A program made the translations under genes and the position numbers. A DNA stretch of 64,000 nucleotides from positions 1-64,000 of the forward strand of contig NZ_CANMLV010000012.1 in NCBI RefSeq assembly GCF_947498825.1. The letters run 5' to 3'. The stretch is from an uncultured Cedecea sp. (lineage in GTDB: Bacteria; Pseudomonadota; Gammaproteobacteria; Enterobacterales; Enterobacteriaceae). Below are positions 36,038 through 45,031 of the stretch, in pieces. Numbering within the stretch: position 1 is the stretch's first letter; each line of letters begins with the position of its first letter. Under the pieces are notes generated by a model that saw only the letters and a list, made by a program, of their open reading frames with translations, searched no databases and had not been told where the DNA came from.

Positions 36038-37177
36038 ATGGTAGTGAACGACGCGATCCCACGTCCTCAAAGTAAGGCAGGCAAGGCATTAACGCCGTTG
36101 CTGGAAATCCGCAACCTGACGAAATCGTTCGATGGTCAGCATGCGGTGGATGATGTCAACCTGACTATTTATAAAGGTGAAATTTTCGCCCTGTTGGGAG
36201 CATCTGGTTGCGGCAAGTCCACGCTGCTGCGTATGCTGGCCGGTTTTGAAAGCCCGACCCAGGGACTGATTTTGCTGGATGGCCAGGACCTCTCCCATGT
36301 GCCTCCCTATCAGCGCCCGATCAATATGATGTTTCAGTCCTACGCACTGTTCCCTCATATGACGGTGGAACAGAATATTGCTTTCGGACTGAAGCAGGAC
36401 AAGCTACCAAAAGCGGAAATTGCCAGCCGTGTGGTTGAAATGCTGACTTTGGTGCATATGCAGGAATACGCCAAGCGTAAACCCCATCAACTTTCCGGTG
36501 GCCAGCGTCAGCGTGTGGCACTGGCGAGAAGCCTTGCCAAGCGTCCCAAGCTGCTGTTACTCGATGAGCCGATGGGCGCTCTTGATAAAAAACTTCGTGA
36601 CCGCATGCAGCTGGAAGTGGTGGATATTCTTGAGCGTGTGGGCGCGACCTGCGTCATGGTGACCCACGACCAGGAAGAAGCCATGACCATGGCCGGACGC
36701 ATCGCTATCATGAACCGCGGTAAATTTGTGCAAATTGGCGAGCCGGAAGAGATCTATGAACATCCAACGACCCGCTTTAGCGCCGAGTTTATTGGTTCCG
36801 TTAACGTTTTCGAAGGTTTGCTGCGTGAGAGTCAGTCGGATGAATTGATCATTGATTGTCCCGGTCTGGTGCACCCGCTGAAAGTCGAGTCAGATGTCTC
36901 CGTACTGGATGGTGTACCAGTCTATGTGGCACTGCGCCCGGAAAAAGTCATGCTGTGTGAAGAGATCCCCGCTGACGGTTTCAATTTTGCCGTGGGCGAA
37001 GTGGTGCATATTGCCTATTTGGGTGACTTGTCTATCTATCACGTTCGTTTACGCAGCGGACAGATGATCAGCGCTCAGCTGCAAAACGGCCACCGCTTCC
37101 GTAATGGTATGCCGACTTGGGGAGATGAAGTACGCCTCTGTTGGGATACTGATAGCTGTGTGGTTCTGACGGTGTAA
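36038..37177 (+). CDS. potG: Putrescine ABC transporter, ATP-binding subunit
   Basis: 379 residues from the ATG at 36038. A GTG at 36044 would give the 377 residues of E. coli PotG and sits at a better distance (10 bases) from the GGAG at 36030, so the start is uncertain by two codons. Walker A is GASGCGKST, the signature is LSGGQRQRVALARS, Walker B is LLLLDEPMGALD, and the switch is VTHDQEE. A C-terminal TOBE-type domain follows. It energises putrescine import. Confidence 0.94.
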   Translation: MVVNDAIPRPQSKAGKALTPLLEIRNLTKSFDGQHAVDDVNLTIYKGEIFALLGASGCGKSTLLRMLAGFESPTQGLILLDGQDLSHVPPYQRPINMMFQSYALFPHMTVEQNIAFGLKQDKLPKAEIASRVVEMLTLVHMQEYAKRKPHQLSGGQRQRVALARSLAKRPKLLLLDEPMGALDKKLRDRMQLEVVDILERVGATCVMVTHDQEEAMTMAGRIAIMNRGKFVQIGEPEEIYEHPTTRFSAEFIGSVNVFEGLLRESQSDELIIDCPGLVHPLKVESDVSVLDGVPVYVALRPEKVMLCEEIPADGFNFAVGEVVHIAYLGDLSIYHVRLRSGQMISAQLQNGHRFRNGMPTWGDEVRLCWDTDSCVVLTV

Positions 37178-37190
37178 GCAGGGGAAGATA

Positions 37191-38150
37191 ATGAGCCAAT
37201 TTTCTGAACGTACTGCCCGGCCACCCGGTGTACAAAAAGCCCGTGTGGGGTTGCTGACTCGTTTGCAGGTCGCCCACGGGCGCAAGCTGGTTATTGCACT
37301 GCCCTACATCTGGCTATCCCTGCTGTTCATGCTACCGTTCCTGATTGTCCTGAAAATCAGCTTTTCTGAGATAGCGCGGGCTATTCCGCCCTACACTGAT
37401 CTGCTGACCTGGGCCGATGACAGTCTCAGTATGGTGCTGAATCTGGGGAACTATTTTACCCTTACCGACGATCCGCTCTATATTGATGCTTATCTGCACT
37501 CGCTACAGGTTGCGGCGATCTCAACCGGTATATGTTTGTTAATAGGTTATCCGTTGGCCTGGGCAGTGGCCCATGCTTCGCCATCAACACGTAATATTTT
37601 GCTGCTGCTGGTGATTCTGCCGTCCTGGACTTCGTTTCTGGTGCGCGTCTATGCCTGGATGGGGATCCTCAATAATAACGGTATTCTCAACAATTTCCTG
37701 ATATGGACCGGTGTTATCGACCAGCCGATAGCGATTCTCTATACCAATATGGCGGTGTATATCGGCATCGTGTACTGCTATCTGCCGTTTATGGTATTAC
37801 CAATTTACACCGCGCTGACCCGCATTGATTATTCCCTGGTAGAAGCATCGCTGGATCTGGGGGCTCGTCCACTGAAAACTTTCTTTAGTGTGATTGTTCC
37901 CCTGACCAAAGGCGGCATTATTGCCGGATCGATGCTGGTGTTTATCCCGGCGGTAGGCGAGTACGTTATTCCTGAACTGCTGGGTGGCCCGGACAGTATT
38001 ATGATTGGCCGTGTGTTGTGGCAGGAGTTCTTTAATAACCGTGACTGGCCGGTGGCTTCTGCGCTGGCGGTGATTATTTTGCTGATCCTTATTCTGCCTA
38101 TTATCTGGTTCCATAAGCATCAGAATAAAGAGATGGGGGATAAGCCATGA
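37191..38150 (+). CDS. potH: Putrescine ABC transporter, permease
   Basis: 319 residues and six membrane helices. The binding-protein-dependent EAA loop, which docks to the ATPase, reads VEASLDLGARPLKTFFSVI. It resembles E. coli PotH (317 residues). It starts 13 bases after potG, and its stop overlaps the potI start by four bases (ATGA). Confidence 0.94.
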   Translation: MSQFSERTARPPGVQKARVGLLTRLQVAHGRKLVIALPYIWLSLLFMLPFLIVLKISFSEIARAIPPYTDLLTWADDSLSMVLNLGNYFTLTDDPLYIDAYLHSLQVAAISTGICLLIGYPLAWAVAHASPSTRNILLLLVILPSWTSFLVRVYAWMGILNNNGILNNFLIWTGVIDQPIAILYTNMAVYIGIVYCYLPFMVLPIYTALTRIDYSLVEASLDLGARPLKTFFSVIVPLTKGGIIAGSMLVFIPAVGEYVIPELLGGPDSIMIGRVLWQEFFNNRDWPVASALAVIILLILILPIIWFHKHQNKEMGDKP

Positions 38151-38995
38151 GTCAGTTGCCAACCATTCGCTCCAAGTGGCGTACGGCGATCCTCGCTGTC
38201 TGCTTTTTCTTCCTGTACGCACCGATGCTGCTGCTGGTTATCTTTTCGTTTAACTCATCTCAACTGGCAGCCTGGGAGGGTTTCTCTTTCCGCTGGTACC
38301 AGGTGTTATTCCAGGACAATGCGATGATAAGCGCCGTGACGCTGAGCCTGTCGATAGCCGCGCTCTCGGCGACCGCTGCGGTTATCCTTGGCACGATTGC
38401 TGCGGTAGTCATTGTGCGTTTCGGGCGTTTTAAAGGATCGACCGGTTTTGCCTTTATGCTGACAGCTCCGCTGGTCATGCCCGATGTGATTACCGGTTTG
38501 TCTCTGCTGCTGCTGTTCGTGGCGATGGCCAATGCATTTGGCTGGCCTGCTGAACGCGGTATGCTGACTATCTGGCTGGCCCACGTGACCTTTTGTACGG
38601 CTTATGTGGCAGTGGTCATCAATTCACGCCTGCGCGAGCTGGACCGTTCCATTGAAGAAGCGGCGATGGATCTTGGCGCTACGCCGTTAAAGGTCTTCTT
38701 TGTGATTACCGTACCGATGATTGCTCCGGCGCTGGTAACCGGCTGGCTGCTGGCGTTTACGCTGTCGCTGGACGACCTGGTGATATCCAGCTTTGTGACC
38801 GGGCCGGGAGCCACTACATTACCGATGCAGATCTTTGCGACAGTACGACGGGGTGTGAATCCGGAAATTAACGCACTCGCCACGCTGATCCTGTTTGTGG
38901 TGGGGCTGGTTGGCTTTATTGCCTGGCGTCTGATGGCTCAGAAAGAGAAACAGCATCTGAAAGATATTCAGAAAGCACGCGCCTCCGGGCACTAA
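38147..38995 (+). CDS. potI: Putrescine ABC transporter, permease
   Basis: 282 residues and six helices. The EAA loop reads EEAAMDLGATPLKVFFVIT. It resembles E. coli PotI (281 residues) and forms the heterodimeric pore with PotH. Last gene of the operon, followed by a long hairpin. Confidence 0.94.
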   Translation: MSQLPTIRSKWRTAILAVCFFFLYAPMLLLVIFSFNSSQLAAWEGFSFRWYQVLFQDNAMISAVTLSLSIAALSATAAVILGTIAAVVIVRFGRFKGSTGFAFMLTAPLVMPDVITGLSLLLLFVAMANAFGWPAERGMLTIWLAHVTFCTAYVAVVINSRLRELDRSIEEAAMDLGATPLKVFFVITVPMIAPALVTGWLLAFTLSLDDLVISSFVTGPGATTLPMQIFATVRRGVNPEINALATLILFVVGLVGFIAWRLMAQKEKQHLKDIQKARASGH

Positions 38996-39001
38996 ACTTT
39001 A

Positions 39002-39040
39002 CCGGACAAGCGGGTGGGGTGTTCCCCACTCGCTGCCCGG
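39002..39040. terminator. Bidirectional terminator between potI and the nucleoside hydrolase gene
   Basis: A long stem (CGGGTGGGG / CCCCACTCG with outer CCGG pairs) and a TGTT loop fill the gap between two convergent genes. Confidence 0.65.
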
Positions 39041-39053
39041 ATATCAGTTCGCG

Positions 39054-40001
39054 TCAGATTTTCACTTCCCCAATACGCGTCAGTGCATCAACAACCAAAT
39101 CCCAGAAGTAAGTGTGGTTGAGTTTAACGGCGACCTGCGTATGGCAGTCCGCCGGGGCGGGAGCCCGGAAATCTGCCACGGTCATCCCTAAGGTCAGTGT
39201 TCCTGTCAGTTCGATATCCACAGGGACTTTTTTGACCGTCATTACTGCCGGGTCAATCACATAAGCAACGGCACAAGGATCATGCACCGGCGGAGCGTCA
39301 AAACCTTGCGCATCCTTATACGCAGCGCCAAAGAAATCTAATAATTCAAGGACAAACTTGGCAGGTTGCGTACCAACCTTTTTGATTTTATCCACCACTT
39401 CTGGAGTCGCCAGAGCCTGATGTGTCAGGTCAAGACCCACCATGGTCAGAGGCCATTTCTCATTGAACACAATATGGGCTGCTTCAGGGTCAATTTTGAT
39501 ATTGAATTCAGCCACGGCGCTCCAGTTTCCCACATGGTAACCGCCCCCCATCAGGACCACTTCCTTCACTCGCTCAACAATGCGTGGCTCTTTTCTGGCT
39601 GCCAGAGCGATATTGGTTAATCCTCCCGTTGGCACAAGCGTAATGGTCTTTGCCGGATGCGCCATAATGGTGTCAATAATCAGGTCAACGGCATGACGGG
39701 TGTCCAGATCAATCGCAGGTTCAGGCAATACCGGGCCATCGAGTCCCGACTCGCCGTGAATATCCGGCGCCACTTCTATCTGTCGAACCAGCGGTCTTGG
39801 GCAGCCTGCAGCGAAAGGAACCCCGGTAATATTGGCGATACGGGCAACAGCCAGCGCATTTTTAGTCACTTTTTCCAGGGTTTGGTTGCCGACAACGGTA
39901 GTGACCGCCAGCAACTCAATCTCTGGATTACCGTGCGCTAATAATATTGCAATAGCGTCATCGTGACCGGGGTCGCAATCAAGGATAATTTTCTTCGTCA
40001 T
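39054..40001 (-). CDS. Pyrimidine/inosine-uridine nucleoside hydrolase (Rih family)
   Basis: 315 residues from the ATG at 40001, which follows GGAAAA by about 9 bases. The N-terminal DCDPGHDDAIA is the calcium- and ribose-binding signature of the family. NIHGE-type HGESGLDGP, the AEFNIKIDPEAA block and HDPCAVAYV complete the site. It cleaves ribonucleosides to base and ribose. It is close to both RihA and RihB of E. coli and cannot be assigned to one of them safely. Confidence 0.88.
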   Translation of the reverse strand: MTKKIILDCDPGHDDAIAILLAHGNPEIELLAVTTVVGNQTLEKVTKNALAVARIANITGVPFAAGCPRPLVRQIEVAPDIHGESGLDGPVLPEPAIDLDTRHAVDLIIDTIMAHPAKTITLVPTGGLTNIALAARKEPRIVERVKEVVLMGGGYHVGNWSAVAEFNIKIDPEAAHIVFNEKWPLTMVGLDLTHQALATPEVVDKIKKVGTQPAKFVLELLDFFGAAYKDAQGFDAPPVHDPCAVAYVIDPAVMTVKKVPVDIELTGTLTLGMTVADFRAPAPADCHTQVAVKLNHTYFWDLVVDALTRIGEVKI

Positions 40002-40348
40002 GCCGGTATTTTCCTTTTTAACGAGGGTGTTACGTCCAGTTTTCATTTTGCTGAGTCACTCTGCAATGCCCAGCTGTTTCTGTAAACATATAAAGTGTTT
40101 CACGTTCTTTTTATAATACTGTGTTTCCGTAGAAAAAAGTGTCTGTAGCCATGCATGACTGGTTAAAACAGAAAGGGGAACGATTAGCCTGCTTTTTAAC
40201 CACCTGAGTTCTTTCTTATAGAGAGATTTGCTTGCGAAAAAATTACAATTTTGCAAAAAGTAAACGCCATTTCAATTTTTTTAAAATTATTATTCATTAA
40301 TATTTGTTTTCTTACTTCTCCCCCGGACTAGAGATAGAAGGAAATAAA
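40002..40348. other. Divergent upstream region of nucleoside hydrolase and pectinesterase genes
   Basis: About 350 AT-rich bases with no supportable gene. Promoters for both flanking genes must lie here. I see no clear CRP or KdgR-type palindrome. Confidence 0.4.
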
Positions 40349-41626
40349 ATGATAAAAAAAATCTATAAACTCACACTGATGTCTTTCTGTTTTCCTCTGT
40401 TAATACAAACCAGCCCCAGTCACGCAGCGCAACCTCAGCAAGCGCCAGGTAGCCCAACTCGGCCAGAGTTAACCCCACAGGAAGTCGCCACCTTTACGCA
40501 GGAAAACTATTTCTCACGGGGAGGTTTATTAACTGAGACCCTCTCTGACGCCTGGGTTCCAGATGAACAGGTTAAGACGGATGAATCAACACCTTGGGTT
40601 GTGGGTAAAGATGCGGCCTATCAGACTGTACAACAGGCGCTAAATGCCGCACTAAAAGAGAAATCGGCCAGCCCAGAGAGCCGAATTTATATCAAGATCT
40701 TACCTGGAACCTATGTCGGCACGCTGTATATTCCAGCAGATGCCCCTCCTGTGACACTCTTTGGTAGCGGAGAAAATCCTCAACAAGTGGTGTTATCCCT
40801 GGCATTGGATTCCATGATTTCACCTGAAGTGTGGCGTGAAACGGTAAACAGCCAGGGACAATACCAGCCAGGCGATCCGGCATGGGAAATGTACCAGACC
40901 TGTGCGACAAGCCCCGAGGAGGTCGTTACGACGTTATGTTCTGCCGTAGTCTGGTCACAAAATAATGGCTTTCAGTTAACCAATTTAACCGTTGAAAATA
41001 GCTTATTAGATACAGTCGATAGCAGCGCTCACCAGGGCGTGGCTTTACGTACTGACGGCGATAAAGTACAGATCGACAACGTACGCCTTATTGGCAGACA
41101 AGATACCTTTTTTGTTAATACCAGCGATAAGCATAATCGATATGTCACAGACAGGATCAGCCGCGCGCTGATAAAAGACAGCTATATTGAGGGAGACGTC
41201 GATTATGTCTTTGGCCGGGCAACGGCGGTGTTTGATGGCGTTCATTTTCACACTGTTTCCAGCCGCACTGCCGATGGCGCCTATGTACTTGCCCCAAATA
41301 CCTTAACAGATAATCCTTACGGATTTTTAGTCACCCGGAGCCGTTTTACCAGTGACGACGGTTTTGGTGAAAAAAATCATGCCCAGTCAGGAAGGGCCTG
41401 GGACCAGGGTGCCAGGGCGACGGGCTATATACCGGGCAAAACGTCAAACGGCCAGGCAGTGATTATGCTTTCCACTTTTGATAGCGGATATGATGCCCAC
41501 TCTCCCTGGGGGCCAGCGGCAACAACCAATCGTGCTTTTCGGGGAAATATCGCGCAAGATCGTGATTTAAATAATATTGAATTCAATAGATTATGGGAGT
41601 TTAATAATACCCGACAGGTAAAGTGA
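40349..41626 (+). CDS. Pectinesterase (CE8 family, PemB/YbhC-like) with intact catalytic motifs
   Basis: 425 residues from the ATG at 40349, seven bases after AAGGA. A signal peptide (cleavage about SHA|AQPQ) has no clear lipobox. The right-handed beta-helix carries the CE8 motifs: GRQDTFFV with the acid/base Asp, and EGDVDYVFGRA with the nucleophile Asp. A Trp-x-x-G stretch and a C-terminal LWEFNN follow, as in YbhC. E. coli YbhC has lost both Asp contexts (RQNTFF, DVDIVSG), but here they are intact, so this should be an active pectin methylesterase. It removes methyl groups from pectin before lyases act. No pectate lyase is in the window. Confidence 0.85.
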   Translation: MIKKIYKLTLMSFCFPLLIQTSPSHAAQPQQAPGSPTRPELTPQEVATFTQENYFSRGGLLTETLSDAWVPDEQVKTDESTPWVVGKDAAYQTVQQALNAALKEKSASPESRIYIKILPGTYVGTLYIPADAPPVTLFGSGENPQQVVLSLALDSMISPEVWRETVNSQGQYQPGDPAWEMYQTCATSPEEVVTTLCSAVVWSQNNGFQLTNLTVENSLLDTVDSSAHQGVALRTDGDKVQIDNVRLIGRQDTFFVNTSDKHNRYVTDRISRALIKDSYIEGDVDYVFGRATAVFDGVHFHTVSSRTADGAYVLAPNTLTDNPYGFLVTRSRFTSDDGFGEKNHAQSGRAWDQGARATGYIPGKTSNGQAVIMLSTFDSGYDAHSPWGPAATTNRAFRGNIAQDRDLNNIEFNRLWEFNNTRQVK

Positions 41627-41634
41627 TTATTGTA

Positions 41635-41761
41635 TATACCCTAAATAATTCAAGTTGCTTGTAGGCGCAGAGTCAATCCTGGCGATGAGCATAGATAAAC
41701 TATGTGATTCGGCAGGATTGACGAAGGTAACGCCCAAGCAACTTGAAGTATGACGGGTATA
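41635..41761 (+). repeat. 127-bp palindromic intergenic repeat, copy 1
   Basis: It begins TATACCCTAAATAATTCAAG and ends GCAACTTGAAGTATGACGGG plus TATA, so the two ends are inverted repeats of each other. The centre (GATGAGCATAGATAAAC, then TGTGATTCGGC) is shared with copy 2. Elements with these ends are widespread between genes of several Enterobacterales genera. It directly follows the pectinesterase stop. Confidence 0.85.
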
Positions 41762-41795
41762 AAACCCTTGTTATAACAGAAACCGCTGTACAGAT

Positions 41796-41904
41796 GGCTC
41801 CCATAAAACAGTCAGCCTCATGTGGCTGAGTCTGAAGGTATCATTTACCTTCATCGACAAGCTTGCCGGTTCTCCTGAAGAGCATTCAAAGGCATATGGG
41901 AGCC
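41796..41904. other. 109-bp element with a closing stem and two inner hairpins
   Basis: GGCTCCCATA at 41796-41805 and TATGGGAGCC at 41895-41904 are a perfect 10-bp inverted repeat. Inside are TCAGCC/GGCTGA (41812-41829, 6-base loop) and TGAAGGTA/TACCTTCA (41833-41853, 5-base loop). The whole could fold as a multi-branched RNA or be a small mobile element. No promoter or terminator is obvious. Confidence 0.4.
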
Positions 41905-42463
41905 TCAATATCGTTGGAGAAAATCATCAAGACGGCTCCGTTTGATCGTGAACTCACGCTGAAACGGGTTGGTGTCAGTTGACGGTAACGAGTACTGATA
42001 GCACGTCATCAGTATGGTGCCTTTCATTATCAGTCGCACAGACAGGTGTTCATTTACACGGAGTACAAAATCAGATATTTCACATGGCTGGTGGTATTTT
42101 GTACGTCTTTTAACCCTGAGATAAATTGATTGTTTACTGCATACCCTTATCCCATAAGGCATGAAGGGTTATGTGAGGAAATTCTTATAAATCAGAAAGA
42201 TGACTTGTGATTGTTGAAGCTTGAGAATGTCATGTTTTGTTGCATTTTTTCATTTCCTATCTGGCAGGTTATGTTCCTACACTCCGGCTATTGGGTCTTA
42301 TCCGAAATTTTTCATTTTAGACAAACGCTCAAAAATACAGTGTCGGCATGCTGGTGGAGGGAATACGCCCGCTTTTAGTTCCGGGATTTTATTTACGTCG
42401 GATGACGCGAACCGGAAAGTTGTTCTGGCAGGGTAATTTTGTCTTCTTTATTTCTCACTGGCA
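41905..42463. other. Gene-free stretch left of the T6SS island
   Basis: No supportable gene. Short open frames here have no ribosome site or recognisable content. The breakpoint that removed most of tssH is at about 42440-42470. Confidence 0.5.
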
Positions 42464-42670
42464 TTGACCGTATCTGTTACTCCACAGAACAGGGATACCG
42501 GCGCACGCAACGTCGATAGTCTGCTCAATCAGCAAATTCTGCCGGTGCTGAGTCAGCAGCTGTTAACCCATATGGCCGCAAAGCTGAAGCCACAGTCGTT
42601 ACGCTTTAGCTGGAGTGAGAAAGAGGGCATCGGGCTGGAATTGGACGTGAAACAGGGAGTGGATGCATGA
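42464..42670 (+). pseudogene. tssH: 3' remnant of the T6SS ClpV ATPase gene
   Basis: The last ~67 codons of a ClpV/TssH gene: DTGARNVDSLLNQQILPVLS is the conserved start of its C-terminal D2-small domain. An in-frame TAA at 42434-42436 closes the frame upstream, and the rest of the ~860-residue ATPase is absent. It overlaps the vgrG start by four bases (ATGA), as intact tssH-vgrG pairs do. ClpV recycles contracted T6SS sheaths. No function is expected for this fragment. Confidence 0.75.
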
Positions 42671-45018
42671 GTAATAATTCTCCGTTAAGATTCAGCCATA
42701 ATCACCACCTGCTGGCGGTGAAAGGATGTGAGTCAGCGCTCGACGTGCTGGCGTTTGAAGGCGATGAAGCCCTGAGCACACCGTTCCGCTACCGTATTGA
42801 ATTCACAAGTTCTGACCATGCTATCGCCAAAGAAGCGATGCTGATGAAACAGGGTTCGCTGACGCTGCAGGTTACGGTTGACCAAGGATACGGCATTAAA
42901 ATGCAGCAGGCCGTGCGCACCCTTCAGGGGGTGGTGAGCGGCTTTGAACGCCTCAGCACCTCAAAAGATGAAACTCACTATGCCCTGACGCTCCAGCCAC
43001 GCCTGGCGCTACTCAACCGATCCCACCAGAACGCCATTTACCAGGACATGTCGGTCCCGCAAATCGTGGAAAAAATCCTGCGCGAACGTCACGGTATGCG
43101 CGGCCAGGATTTTCTGTTCTCGTTGTCAAAAGAATACCCGCGGCGTGAGCAGGTGATGCAGTACGGTGAGGACGATCTGCACTTTATTACCCGCCTGCTG
43201 GGGGAAGTCGGCATCTGGTTTCGCTTCACCACTGACACGCGCCTGAATATCGACGTGGTGGAGTTTTACGACGGCCAGCAGGGGTATGAAAAAGGCCTGA
43301 TCCTGCCGTCAGTTCCCCCGTCAGGGCAGCATTCGGACGGGGTGGATGCGGTCTGGGGCATGGAATGCCATCACAATGTGGTGCAGAAGCAGGTCAGTAC
43401 CCGGGACTACAACTACCGTCAGGCCACGGATGATATGAATACCCAGGTCGATGTGACCCGCGGGGATGTCACCACGTACGGTGATGCCTATCACTGGGCG
43501 GATAACTACCTGACGCCGGGCAGTGCGCATGAGCGTAATCCGGCCCCCGAGTCTGGGACGTTTTATGCCCGCATTCGTCATGAGCGCTACCTGAATGGCC
43601 AGACGCAGACGCAGGCCATTACCAGCTGCCCGACGCTCTCTCCGGGTATGCGGTTGAAAGTCACCGGCGGGTACGAAGTAGCCGACGTGTTTGCTCAGGG
43701 CGTGGTCGTCACGGCGATACACAGCCATGCGCGGCGGGATGAAGACTTTGGTATCAACCTCAATGGCATTCCGGACAGCCCTGATTTTAGTTTTCGCCCG
43801 GACCCCGGCAGACGTCCGGTGATGGCGGGTACATTGCCAGCACGTGTCACCAGCACCACCGAGAACGACACCTACGGGCATATTGATAAAAATGGTCGCT
43901 ATCGCGTCAACATGCTGTTTGACCGTGATAACTGGGAGACCGGATTCGAGAGCCTGTGGGTGCGCCAGTCCCGTCCGTATGCCGGCGACACTTACGGTCT
44001 GCATCTGCCGCTGCTGGCGGGAACCGAAGTGGCGATTGGCTTTGAAGATGGTAATCCGGACAGACCGTACATTTCTGGTGTACTTCACGACTCGGCGCAC
44101 GGTGATCATGTCACTATCCGAAACTATAAACGTAACGTCCTGCGCACCCCGGCGAAAAACAAAATTCGCCTCGATGACAGCCGTGATCAGGAGCATATCA
44201 AGATCTCCACCGAGTACGGCGGCAAGAGTCAGCTGAATCTCGGACATTTAGTGGATGCGGAGAAGCAGAAGCGTGGTGAGGGTTTTGAGCTCAGAACCGA
44301 CAGCCGGGGAGCCATCCGGGCACAGAAAGGGCTGTTTATCAGCGCTGACGGGCAGGCAAAGGCACAGGGTCAGGTGCTGGAGATGCAACCAGCGGTCAGC
44401 AATCTGGGTGATGCCCGGGAGCAGATGGCATTCCTCTCTGATGACGCACAGAAGGCGACCGCGAACCCGGCCGATCTCCAGGCGCAAATCAAACTACTGG
44501 AACAGCAGCTGACAGACCTCAAACAATCAGTGCTGCTGCTCAGCGCACCGGATGGGATGGCGCTGACCAGCGGACAACATCTGCAGGTATCGGCTGGCCA
44601 GAATCTGATAGCCACCGCCGGTAAAAATGCAGATGTCAGCGTGGTGAAAAATCTGTTCATCGGGGTGGGTAATGCCCTGAGCGTGTTCGTTCGTAAGCTG
44701 GGGATCAAGCTTATCGCGAACCAGGGGCCGGTAAAAATACAGGCGCAGAATGACCTGATGGATCTGATTGCCCGGGGCGAACTCAGTCTCACCAGCACCG
44801 AAGATGAAATCCATATTACTGCGAAGAAAAAAGTCACGATTAACGGCGGAGGAAGTTATATCACGCTTGATGCCAATGGCATTGAGTCTGCCACTCAGGG
44901 AGAGTACCGGACCAAAGCCGGGCATTACGGGCGAAAAGAGAAGGCCAATGAGCCAAAAGACTTTCCGAATGTGGCACCTGAAACGACCGAACCTTCCAGT
45001 AACTTCAGCTTTTCCTGA
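42667..45018 (+). CDS. vgrG: T6SS spike protein VgrG
   Basis: 783 residues. The gp27-like N-terminal half (FRYRIEFTSSDHAIAKEAML, QYGEDDLHFITRLLGEVGIW) is followed by the gp5 OB-fold (GHIDKNGRYRVNMLFDRDNW, WVRQSRPYAGDTYGLHLPLL), then a DUF2345 beta-helix spike with a coiled-coil insertion at about 600-625 (DLQAQIKLLEQQLTDLKQS). There is no C-terminal effector extension; the end (SNFSFS) is short and polar. VgrG trimers tip the T6SS tube and carry effectors. The effector gene starts 13 bases downstream. Confidence 0.93.
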   Translation: MSNNSPLRFSHNHHLLAVKGCESALDVLAFEGDEALSTPFRYRIEFTSSDHAIAKEAMLMKQGSLTLQVTVDQGYGIKMQQAVRTLQGVVSGFERLSTSKDETHYALTLQPRLALLNRSHQNAIYQDMSVPQIVEKILRERHGMRGQDFLFSLSKEYPRREQVMQYGEDDLHFITRLLGEVGIWFRFTTDTRLNIDVVEFYDGQQGYEKGLILPSVPPSGQHSDGVDAVWGMECHHNVVQKQVSTRDYNYRQATDDMNTQVDVTRGDVTTYGDAYHWADNYLTPGSAHERNPAPESGTFYARIRHERYLNGQTQTQAITSCPTLSPGMRLKVTGGYEVADVFAQGVVVTAIHSHARRDEDFGINLNGIPDSPDFSFRPDPGRRPVMAGTLPARVTSTTENDTYGHIDKNGRYRVNMLFDRDNWETGFESLWVRQSRPYAGDTYGLHLPLLAGTEVAIGFEDGNPDRPYISGVLHDSAHGDHVTIRNYKRNVLRTPAKNKIRLDDSRDQEHIKISTEYGGKSQLNLGHLVDAEKQKRGEGFELRTDSRGAIRAQKGLFISADGQAKAQGQVLEMQPAVSNLGDAREQMAFLSDDAQKATANPADLQAQIKLLEQQLTDLKQSVLLLSAPDGMALTSGQHLQVSAGQNLIATAGKNADVSVVKNLFIGVGNALSVFVRKLGIKLIANQGPVKIQAQNDLMDLIARGELSLTSTEDEIHITAKKKVTINGGGSYITLDANGIESATQGEYRTKAGHYGRKEKANEPKDFPNVAPETTEPSSNFSFS

Positions 45019-45031
45019 CAAGGAGTCACAT

